A stretch of DNA of 64,000 bases from Owenia fusiformis (Eukaryota; Annelida; Polychaeta; Sabellida; Oweniidae): NCBI GenBank assembly GCA_903813345.2, contig CAIIXF020000009.1, forward strand, positions 15,215,759 through 15,279,758. The letters are read 5' to 3'. Shown piece after piece: positions 1 through 11,500 of this stretch. The notes below the pieces were generated by a model, which made no database searches, was not told where the DNA came from, and was given only the letters and a program-made list of their open reading frames with translations. The first letter of the stretch is position 1; each line of letters starts with the position of its first letter. Both the position numbers and the translations under genes were made by a program.

Positions 1-3000
1 ATCCGACTTCCGATTCGGAAGTTATGGCGTTTTGAAAGCTCAAAAATCGCTAAATTTGGTGCCTATGTTAAGTCAATGGGAAAAAAGACTTTTTCGAAGT
101 GTAAAATACAGGATATAGACTGAGTACAGCTTAACATAATGAATGCTTATAAAAGAAGGGGACCTCAAAAGCTATCTAGTTTCAAAATTTTGTCACCAAA
201 ATGCCTAGGTCAAATTCTAGGTCAAATTCATAGTGTTTCCTTATTTTTACGATTCTGACACTACACTTTAATAATTTACTTCCAAATTTTGTATACAGGT
301 AGCAAAGAGTAAGCTTATAGTGTTACCCTTTTGCCGTCAGAAAGTATTTTGACCCACTTTTGAGATATGGTGTCCGAAAAGTAGGTCAAAATAAAAAGTT
401 CTCCAGATCCAACATATGAGTTATGAATTAAGGGTAGAATTTTCTCAGGAATCCGAATCTGCAAACCAAATTTCGATCCGACTTCCGGTTCGGAAGTTAT
501 GGCGTGTCCAAAAAGTAGGTCAAAATAAAAAAATTCCAAATTTAACGTATGAGTTATGAATTAGGGGTAGAATTTTGTCAGGAATCCGAATCTGCAAACC
601 AAATTTCGATCCGACTTCCGGTTTGAAAGTTATTGCGTTTTGAAAGCTCAAAAATCGCTAAATTTGGTGCCCCATGTTATGTCAATGAGAAAAAGGATTT
701 TTTGAAGTGTAAAATACCAGATATAGACTGGGTACAGCTTAATATTCTGAAAGCCTATAAAAGGAGGGGACCTCAAAGGCTATCTAGCTTTAAAATTTGG
801 ACGCAAAAATGCCTTGGTCAAAATCTAGGTCAAATTCATAGTTCTTCCTTATTTTTGCGATTCTGACATTACACTTTAAGGATTTGCTTCAAAATTTTGT
901 ATACAGGTAGCAAAGAGTGTGCTTATAGTGTTAGCCTTCTGCCGTCAGAAAGTTTTTTGACCCACTTTTGAGATATGGTGTCCGAAATGTAGGTCAAAAT
1001 AAAAAATTCTCCAAATTTAACGTATGAGTTATGAATTAAGGGTAAAATTTTCTCAGGAATCAGAATCTTTAAACCAAATTTCGATCTAACTTCTGGTTAG
1101 ATAGTTATAGCGGTTTGAAGTCTCGAAAAGTCGATATGATGATATCCCCATGTTAAGCTAATAGCGTCGAAGATAGCCTTCTTAAAAGTTGTCTAAATGT
1201 CTATATTCTAGCTGACTCAGCTTATTCTCAATGTCTCAGCTTACAAGTTCTGGATGACTCAGCTTAAAAAAATGTGGAATCTGGAGTCTTAAATTGAACT
1301 TGTTCAATTTACATGTCTAGTTATTATTATTTTTCTTCCTCCTCACCAAATTTCTCGTCAACTATAACAGCTTACTTAATCCAACTTACATGGTTAACTA
1401 AAGACTGAAACCGGCTTTCTGGGAAATTAGGTCAAATTTTTATCTAGGTCAAAGGTCAAGAACTAGGTCAAATCCGGTACTTTGTCACTTTTTCCCATTA
1501 TCTCGGTCGTCCTTCAATATTTTCGATCCTGATTTTTTTCATTGTGTTCCTCATAAAAAAGTAGAAAACCTTGAGTCGATTTAGTTTTTTGGTATCTCAA
1601 ACCGATTTCGAGATATCAGTGTCCGAAAACGAGGTCCAAAAAAAATTTCTCCGAATCCAATGTCCAGGATATCAGTCTTATAGAAAATTTTCTCAGGATT
1701 CCGAATCTGAAAACCAAATTTCGATCTGACTTCCGGTTCAGAAGTTATGGCGTTTTGAAAATTCAAAATCGCTAAATTTGGTGCCCCGTGTTAATTCAAT
1801 GGGAAAAAATATTTTTTTGAAGTGTAAAATACGAGATATAGACTTAGCACAGCTAAACATAATGGAAGCCCATAAAAGAAAGGGACCACAAGACCTTCTT
1901 TTCATAAAAATTTGGACACCAAAATGCCTAGGTCAAAATCTAGGTCAAATTCAAAGTTTTTTCTTATTTTTGCGATTCTGACACTACAGATTAATTATAT
2001 TCTTCGAAATTTTGTATACATGTAGCCAAGAGTGTGCTAATAGTGTTAGCATTTTGCCGTCAGAAAGTATTTTGACCCACTTTTCAGATATGGTGTCCGA
2101 AAAGTAGGTCAAACTAAAAAGTTCTCCAAATTTAACGTATGAGTTATGAATTAAGGGTAGAATTTTCTCAGGAATCCAAATCTGCAAACCAAATTTCATT
2201 CGACTTTAGGTTTGGAAGTTATGTCGTTTTGAAAGCTCAAAAATCGCTAAATTTGGTGCCTCATGTTATGGCAATGGGAAAAAAGATTTTTTTGAAGTGT
2301 AAAATACGAGATAAAGACTGAGTACAGCTTCACATAATGAAAGCCTATAAAAGAAAGGGACCTCAAAAGCTAGCTAGCTTCACAATTTCGTCACCAAAAT
2401 GCCTGGGTCAAAATCTAGGTCAAATTTATAGTTTTAACTTATTTTTGCGATTCTGACACTACACTTTAATTATTTGCTTCAAAATTTTGTATACAGGTAG
2501 CAAAGAGTGTGCTAATAGTGTTAGCCTTTTGTCGTCAGAAAGTATTTTGACCCACTTTTGAGATATAGTGTCCGAAAAGTAGGTCAACATGAAAGTTTCT
2601 CCAAATTTAACGTATGAGTTATGAATTAAGGGGAGAATTTTCTCAGGAATCCGAATCTGCAAATCAAATTTCAATCCGACACCTGGTTTGGAAGTAATGG
2701 CGTTTTGAAAAATTAAAAAATTGGTATTTTGATATCCCATGTTATGTCAATTATCTTTGTCACTATTCGTCGTTATTCCTTTATCTTTTTTTCAGCATGT
2801 AGCTCAAAGACAGTCCTTTCATTATTGTAACTGTCTTTTTTGATTACTCTTACCGATTTTGAGGAATGGCGTCCGGAAAGTAGGTCAACATAAAAAGTTC
2901 TCAAAATTTAATGTATGAGTTATGACACAAACATAGAATTTTCTCAGAAATTCGAATCTGCAAACCAAATTTCGACCCAAATTCTGGTTAGATAGTTATA

Positions 3001-4275
3001 GCTGTTTGAAGTCTCGAAAAGTCGATATTATGATATCCCCATGTTAAGCCAATGTAGACGAAGATAAGCTACTTAAGAGTTGTCTAAATGTCTGTATTCT
3101 AGATGACTCAGCTTATTCTGAATGGCTCAGCTTACAGTATTTTGGATGACTCAGCTTAAAAAAAGTTTTAAATCTGGAGTCTTAAATTGAACTTGTTCAA
3201 TTTACATGTCTAGTTATTCTTATTTTTCTTTTTGAGTTTTTTCAATAACTATAAGGTATCCAGTAAAATGCATTATACAGTTCATTTAGGTTCAGTATCT
3301 AGTTGGTGGGAAATTGGGTCAAATTTTTATCTAGGTCAAAGGTCAAGAACTAGGTCAAATCTTACATTTTCAACCTTCTGTCTATTATCTTTGTCGTTAT
3401 TTCTCGAAACATCTTCATCTTTTTTTCATCCTGTAGCTTACAAACAGCCCTTTCATAAGTGCCATCTGTTTTTTGATTACTCTTACCGATTTTGAAATAT
3501 GGCGTCCGGAAAGTAGGTCACACCAAAACGTGCTCCAAATTCAATGTATGAGTTATGAATTAGGAGTAGAATTTTATCAGGAATCCGAATCTGCAAACCA
3601 AATTTCGATCCGATTTCCGGTTCGGAAGTTATGGCGTTTTTGGTGCCCATGTTAAGTCAATGTGAAAAAAGATTTTTTTGAAGTGAAAAATTTGAAATAT
3701 AGACTGAGTTCAGCTTAATTTAATGAAAGCCTTCAAAAGAAGGGGACCTCAAAAGCCATCTAGCTTCAAAATTTGGACACCAAAATGCCTAGGCCAAAAT
3801 CTAGGTCAAATTCAAAGGTTTTCCTTATTTTTGCGATCCTGACACTACACTTCAATTATATTCTTCGAAATTGTGTATACATGTAACCAAGAGTGTGCTA
3901 ATAGTGTTAGCCTTTTGCCGTCAGAAAGTATTTTGACCCACTTTTGAGATATGGTAACCGAAAAGTAGGTCAAGATAAAAAGTTCTCCAAATTTAACGTA
4001 TGAGTTATGAATTAATAATAGAATTTTCTCAGAAATCCGAATCTGCAAACCAAATTTCGATCCAACTTCCGGTTCCGAAGTTATGGCGTGTCCAAAAAGT
4101 AGGTCAAAATAAAGATTCGCCAAATTTAGCGTATGAGTTATGGGTAGAATTTTGTCAGGAATCCGAATCTTTAAATCAAATTTTGATCCGACTTCCGGTT
4201 AGGAAGTTATGGCGTTTTGAAATTTCGGAAAATCGATCTGATGGTATCCTGATAGAAAGTCAAGAGTAGAGAAGA
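1..4275. repeat. Long-period tandem/dispersed repeat block
   Basis: Several diverged copies of a unit of about 470-600 bp fill this stretch. A landmark stretch beginning TTTTGTATACAGGTAGCAAA recurs near 288, 893, 2011, 2485 and 3865. Another, ATGAGTTATGAATTA, recurs near 417, 547, 1024, 2140, 2618, 3549 and 4000. A second module with 'GATGACTCAGCTTA' phrases and a Y-rich tail occurs at 1085-1335, 2980-3225 and, shorter, 4500-4620. Short ORFs on both strands are side products of the repeat and are not conserved as proteins. The block probably lies in an upstream intron or 5' flank of the gene that begins at 5566. Confidence 0.8.
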
Positions 4276-4284
4276 AAATATTGA

Positions 4285-4510
4285 AAAATTCATCCATCCT
4301 TCCTATCTGATCCTATCCTATCCTTTCTATCTATCCTTCCTTCGTATCCTTTCCTTCCTATCCTTCCTATCCTCTCCTATCATATCCTTTCTTCCTATTC
4401 TGTTCTATCCTGTCCTTCTTTCTTATTCTATCCTTCTTTCTTATTTTATCCTATTGTTCCTTCCCATTCTATCCTATCCTACCTTCCTATTTTATCCATC
4501 CATCTTATTC
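4285..4510. repeat. Pyrimidine-rich low-complexity tract
   Basis: Almost pure C/T on the + strand, built from variants of TCCTATCC and TCCTTCC. It is a degenerate microsatellite lying between the long-period repeat block and a tRNA-derived fragment. Confidence 0.85.
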
Positions 4511-4639
4511 TGGATGACTCAGCTTATTCTGGATGACTCTGCTTATTTTAGATGACTGGGCTTAAAAAAGTCTAGATCTGGAGTCTGAAATTGAACTTCG
4601 TTCAATTTCCAAAGTCTAGTTAAATCTTAGTTTATGATG

Positions 4640-4900
4640 AATTATAGATGCATTTGTAAGGACCCTTGATAGTAAGTTGCTTCTACAGGCCAGCTGGGTT
4701 CGATTCCCACTCGGGGCATTGAATTTAGCACATTTTCTTTCAATTTCTTTATCTGGCTTGTTGGACCTATGCTCGCGGTCAATAGTTAGTTATTCCCCTT
4801 GGGCGCCCTTGGGTCATTACACATTACAATGCACCCATATGCCTTTATTTATGGATCTGTCATCCGTCTAGACATAAAATAAAGCCGGAATTGTAGAAAT
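4640..4900 (+). mobile_element. tRNA-derived SINE-like fragment
   Basis: GGTTCGATTCC near 4687 is a perfect pol III B box, and it sits in a tRNA 3'-half-like context. A tRNA-unrelated body follows and ends in an AATAAA-containing A-rich tail around 4875-4885. The 5' half with an A box is missing or diverged. A degraded SINE is the likeliest reading. Confidence 0.5.
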
Positions 4901-5337
4901 GTTAATAATTAGAGATATTTTGAGATTTAAAAATCTTTAAAATTGAACCCTTCAATTACTGTATCATGTTCCACGTAGGTGGGTAGGTGGGTATGACGTT
5001 TTTTATACAAAGCCTTTTGGCACTTCCATAAATTTTCTGTCAGTGTGTCAATGTTTATATCAAACCTGCTAGTTATGACCAGTTTGGTATGGGCTTTCCA
5101 ATAGTATGAAGAATATAACTTTTAGAAAATGATATCCTAGGCTTAGGGGAAATGTATTTCACTGTATAATAATGTATTGTAAGTTGTGAGTTTATGAGAC
5201 AACGTATTAAACCATTGCTAACTTTTTTGAATTCTCATCTAATTTTTTGAAATTTCCACTAGTTATTCACAGTATTTACGCCATGTGCCTCCAAGAGTTT
5301 AGTAATATCATACAATATTGATGTGAAAGAGTCAGTC
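4901..5337. other. AT-rich stretch with no recognised feature
   Basis: No exon, RNA or clear repeat was recognised on either strand. It probably belongs to the intron before the exon at 5566. Confidence 0.5.
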
Positions 5338-5410
5338 AGCTCCGTGGCTTAATTGGTAGAGCAGCTGACATGTAATTAGGAGGTTGTGGGTTCGATTCCC
5401 ACCAGGGTGG
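5338..5410 (+). pseudogene. tRNA-Thr(UGU)-like pseudogene or SINE head
   Basis: A perfect A box (TGGCTTAATTGG) and B box (GGTTCGATTCC) are present. The D arm and T arm (GTGGG/CCCAC) pair. The anticodon loop CATGTAA reads anticodon TGT but has A where U33 is invariant. The acceptor stem pairs poorly (AGCTCCG against CAGGGTG), and the first anticodon-stem pair is a mismatch. It is therefore probably a relic or SINE head and not a working tRNA. It lies on the gene-1 sense strand, just before an exon. Confidence 0.6.
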
Positions 5411-5565
5411 AATGTCTTTTCCACATCAGCCCTTAGCATAGGATTTGATCCTATGTTTTCAGATTAAAATTTTGGAAATGTTATGACTGATAAAGGACCA
5501 TGCACCTTTTTTCTTTACAAAGGGTATGTGTTTTAATCCACTTCATTTCTCTCGTTTCTTTGTAG

Positions 5566-8500
5566 GCTTCTGGAAGCAACTCACCATTCTCAGAGGAGGA
5601 TATTGAGATGATTGGTCACCTTGTAACAGCCATGACATCCGATGAAATCAAAGATCAATTACCAGCTGGGGAAGTCGCCAAGAAAGCACTCAAATTTTTA
5701 GGAAAACGTTGTTTGAAAAAAGATGTTTCAACAATTGTTGTTGACAAAATCAAAGATTCAGATGCTTATGGGTAAGAAATATGTAACACTTCATTTGTGT
5801 ATAGTATGCAAGTATATTTTTCACAATATTTTTTTACATTTTATTGATTTAAACTTTAAATTTAGGAATAAAAATTAAGATACAGTACTTCATCTATAGT
5901 CATTTTTAGCATGAAATTTCAAGATGAAGAATAATTTAAGAAAATATGATTTGTTAAATGGTATTTGAGGGATTTGCTTATTTGTAAAGTACAGTACTTA
6001 CTTTTTCTTGGTAAACATGTATTGAACAACTGTCTGTAGTTTGATTCCATGAATATTATTGGTTTTAACACTCAGGAGTAAATGATATGAAACGTTTCTG
6101 AACAAAGATATGGGCAATTGTTGAGTGCAATTTTCCAAAGCCACCAAATAGCACAGAATTTCTTATGAATTTTCATTGCAGATTTCACAAATAAAGGTTA
6201 TTTCATGTTTTATTTAGTCCACTAAGTGAGATGACAGAAGCAGATGTTGAAGAGTTGGAGGATGTCGTCGCAAATTTGCCAAAGTCTGATCTTGACGAAA
6301 TCCCTGATGTAAGTAAATATTTACTATAAGGCATCAAGGTAAAGTGTATGGAGATTGACCAGTTGTAATTGTAATACTACAGGACAAGCTGGCTAGACTG
6401 TATGGATGATTGATTGACCATGTAATACAGGACAAGCTGGCTAGACTGTATGAACGATTGATTGACCATGTAATACAGGACAAGCTGGCTAGACTGTATG
6501 AACGATTGATTGACCATGTAATACAGGATAAGCTGGTTAGACTGTTTGGACCATTGATTGACCATGTAATACAGGATAAGCTGGCTAGACTGTATGAACG
6601 ATTGATTGACCATGTAATACAGGATAAGCTGGCTAGACTGTATGAACGATTGATTGACCATGTAATACAGGATAAGCTGGCTAGACTGTATGGACGATTG
6701 ATTGACCATGTAATACAGGACAAGCTGGCTAGACTGTATGGATGATTGATTGACCATGTAATACAGGATAAGCTGGCTAGACTGTATGAACGATTGATTG
6801 ACCATGTAATACAGGACAAGCTGGCTAGACTGTATGGATGATTGATTGACCATGTAATACAGGATAAGCTGGCTAGACTGTATGGACGATTGATTGACCA
6901 TGTAATACAGGACAAGCTGGCTAGACTGTATGGACGATTGACCATGTAATACAGGACAAGCTGGCTAGACTGTATGGACGATTGATTGACCATGCAATAC
7001 AGGACAAGCTGGCTAGACTGTATGGACCATTGATTGACCATGTAATACAGGATAAGCGGATAGACTGTATGGACGATTGATTGACCATGTAATACAGGAC
7101 AAGCTGGCTAGACTGTATGGACGATTGATTGACCATGTAATACAGGACAAGCTGGCTAGACTGTATGAACGATTGATTGACCATGTAATACAGAACAAGC
7201 TGGCTAGACTGGACAATTGATTGACCATGTAATACAGGACAAGCTGGCTAGACTGTATGAACGATTGATTGACCATGTAATACAGGACAAGCTGGCTAGA
7301 CTGTATGGATGATTGATTGACCATGTAATACAGGACAAGCTGGCTAGACTGTATGGACGATTGATTGACCATGTAATACAGGACAAGCTGGCTAGACTGT
7401 ATGGACGATTGATTGACCATGTAATACAGGACAAGCCGGCTAGACTGTATGGACGATTGATTGACCATGTAATACAGGACAAGCTGGCTAGACTGTATGG
7501 ATGATTGATTGACCATGTAATACAGGACAAGCTGGCTAGACTGTATGGACGATTGATTGACCATGTAATACAGGACAAGCTGGCTAGACTGTATGGACGA
7601 TTGATTGACCATGTAATACAGGACAAGCCGGCTAGACTGTATGGACGATTGATTGACCATGTAATACAGGACAAGCTGGCTAGACTGTATGGATGATTGA
7701 TTGACCATGTAATACAAGACAAGCTGGCTAGACTGTATGGATGATTGATTGACCATGTAATACAGGACAAGCTGGCTAGACTGTATGGATGATTGATTGA
7801 CCATGTAATACAGGACAAGCTGGCTAGACTGTATGGATGATTGATTGACCATGTAATACAGGACAAGCTGGCTAGACTGTATGGACGATTGATTGACCAT
7901 GTAATACAGGACAAGCTGGCTAGACTGTATGGACGATTGATTGACCATGTAATACAGGACAAGCCGGCTAGACTGTATGGACGATTGATTGACCATGTAA
8001 TACAGGACAAGCTGGCTAGACTGTATGGATGATTGATTGACCATGTAATACAGGACAAGCTGGCTAGACTGTATGGACGATTGATTGACCATGTAATACA
8101 GGACAAGCCGGCTAGACTGTATGGACGATTGATTGACCATGTAATACAGGACAAGCTGGCTAGACTGTATGGATGATTGATTGACCATGTAATACAGGAC
8201 AAGCCGGCTAGACTGTATGGATGATTGATTGACCATGTAATACATGACAAGCTGGCTAGACTGTATGGACGATTGACCATGTAATACAGGATAAGCTGGC
8301 TAGACTGTATGGACGATTGATTGACCATGTAATACATGACAAGCTGGCTAGACTGTATGGATGATTGATTGACCATGTAATACAGGACAAGCTGGCTAGA
8401 CTGTATGGACGATTGATTGACCATGTCATACATGACAAGCTGGCTAGACTGTATGGATGATTGATTGACCATGTAATACAGGATAAGCTGGCTAGACTGT

Positions 8501-11500
8501 ATGGACGATTGATTGACCATGTAATACAGGACAAGCTGGCTAGACTATGGACGATTGATTGACCATGTAATACAGGACAAGCCGGCTAGACTGTATGAAC
8601 GATTGATTGACCATGTAATACAGGATAAGCTGGCTAGACTGTATGGATGATTGACCATGTAATACATGACAAGCTGGCTAGACTGTATGGATGATTGATT
8701 GACCATGTAATACAGGACAAGCTGGCTAGACTGTATGAACGATTGATTGACCATGTAATACAGGATAAGCTGGCTAGACTGTATGGACGATTGACCATGT
8801 AATACATGACAAGCTGGCTAGACTGTATGGATGATTGATTGACCATGTAATACAGGATAAGCTGGCTAGACTGTATGGACGATTGACCATGTAATACATG
8901 ACAAGCTGGCTAGACTGTATGGATGATTGATTGACCATGTAATACAGGACAAGCTGGCTAGACTGTATGGATGATTGATTGACCATGTAATACAGGACAA
9001 GCTGGCTAGACTGTATGAACGATTGATTGACCATGTAATACAGGATAAGCTGGCTAGACTGTATGGACGATTGACCATGTAATACATGACAAGCTGGCTA
9101 GACTGTATGGATGATTGATTGACCATGTAATACAGGATAAGCTGGCTAGACTGTATGGACGATTGACCATGTAATACATGACAAGCTGGCTAGACTGTAT
9201 GGATGATTGATTGACCATGTAATACAGGACAAGCTGGCTAGACTGTATGAACGATTGATTGACCATGTAATACAGGACAAGCTGGCTAGACTGTATGGAT
9301 GATTGATTGACCATGTAATACAGGATAAGCTGGCTAGACTGTATGGACGATTGATTGACCATGTAATACAGGACAAGCTGGCTAGACTGTATGGACGATT
9401 GACCATGTAATACATGACAAGCTGGCTAGACTGTATGGATGATTGATTGACCATGTAATACAGGATAAGCTGGCTAGACTGTATGGACGATTGATTGACC
9501 ATGTAATACAGGACAAGCTGGCTAGACTGTATGGACGATTGACCATGTAATACATGACAAGCTGGCTAGACTGTATGGATGATTGATTGACCATGTAATA
9601 CAGGATAAGCTGGCTAGACTGTATGGACGATTCATTGACCATGTAATACAGGACAAGCTGGCTAGACTGTATGGATGATTTATTGACCATGTAATACAGG
9701 ATAAGCTGGCTAGACTGTATGGACGATTGATTGACCATGTAATACAGGACAAGCTGGCTAGACTGTATGGACGATTGACCATGTAATACATGACAAGCTG
9801 GCTAGACTGTATGGATGATTGATTGACCATGTAATACAGGATAAGCTGGCTAGACTGTATGGACGATTGATTGACCATGTAATACAGGACAAGCTGGCTA
9901 GACTGTATGGACGATTGACCATGTAATACATGACAAGCTGGCTAGACTGTATGGATGATTGATTGACCATGTAATACAGGATAAGCTGGCTAGACTGTAT
10001 GGACGATTCATTGACCATGTAATACAGGACAAGCTGGCTAGACTGTATGGATGATTGATTGACCATGTTATACAGGATAAGCTGGCTAGACTGAATGGAC
10101 GATTGATTGACCATGTAATACAGGACAAGCTGGCTAGACTGTATGGACGATTGACCATGTAATACATGACAAGCTGGCTAGACTGTATGGATGATTGATT
10201 GACCATGTAATACAGGATAAGCTGGCTAGACTGTATGGACGATTCATTGACCATGTAATACAGGACAAGCTGGCTAGACTGTATGGATGATTGATTGACC
10301 ATGTAATACAGGATAAGCTGGCTAGACTGTATGGATGATTGATTGACCATGTAATACAGGACAAGCTGGCTAGACTGTATGGACGATTGACCATGTAATA
10401 CAGGACAAGCTGGCTAGACTGTATGGACGATTGATTGACCATGCAATACAGGACAAGCTGGCTAGACTGTATGGACCATTGATTGACCATGTAATACAGG
10501 ATAAGCGGATAGACTGTATGGACGATTGATTGACCATGTAATACAGGATAAGCGGATAGACTGTATGGACGATTGATTGGCCATGTAATACAGGACAAGC
10601 TGGCTAGACTGTATGGACGATTGATTGACCATGTAATACAGGATAAGCAGATAGACTGTATGGACGATTGATTGGCCATGTAATACAGGACAAGCTGGCT
10701 AGACTGTATGGATGATTGATTGACCATGTAATACAGGATAAGCTGGCTAGACTGTATGGACGATTGATTGACCATGTAATACAGGATAAGCTGGCTAGAC
10801 TGTATGGACGATTGACCATGTAATACAGGACAAGCTGGCTAGACTGTATGGACCATTGATTGACCATGTAATACAGGATAAGCGGATAGACTGTATGGAC
10901 GATTGATTGACCATGTAATACAGGATAAGCGGATAGACTGTATGGACGATTGATTGGCCATGTAATACAGGACAAGCCGGCTAGACTGTATGGATGATTG
11001 ATTGACCATGTAATACAGGATAAGCTGATAGACTGTATGAACGATTGATTGACCATGTAATACAGGACAAGCTGGCTAGACTGTATGGATGATTGATTGA
11101 CCATGTAATACAGGATAAGCTGGCTAGACTGTATGGACGATTGATTGACCATGTAATACAGGACAAGCTGGCTAGACTGTATGGACGATTGACCATGTAA
11201 TACATGACAAGCTGGCTAGACTGTATGGACGATTGACCATGTAATACATGACAAGCTGGCTAGACTGTATGGATGATTGATTGACCATGTAATACAGGAT
11301 AAGCTGGCTAGACTGTATGGACGATTCATTGACCATGTAATACAGGACAAGCTGGCTAGACTGTATGAACGATTGATTGACCATGTAATACAGGACAAGC
11401 TGGCTAGACTGTATGGACGATTGATTGACCATGTAATACAGGACAAGCTGGCTAGACTGTATGGACGATTGATTGACCATGTAATACAGGATAAGCAGAT

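Noticed and set aside
5338-5410. Functional tRNA-Thr
   Set aside because: U33 is replaced by A, the acceptor stem pairs badly, and one anticodon-stem pair is lost; kept only as a pseudogene/SINE head.
7013-8520. 410- and 438-codon minus-strand ORFs (MVNQSSIQSSQLVLYY / ITWSINRPYSLASLSC repeats)
   Set aside because: They exist only because the minisatellite unit is 48 bp. Both strands and several frames are open at once, and 44-bp variants break them. No start context, exon structure or domain.
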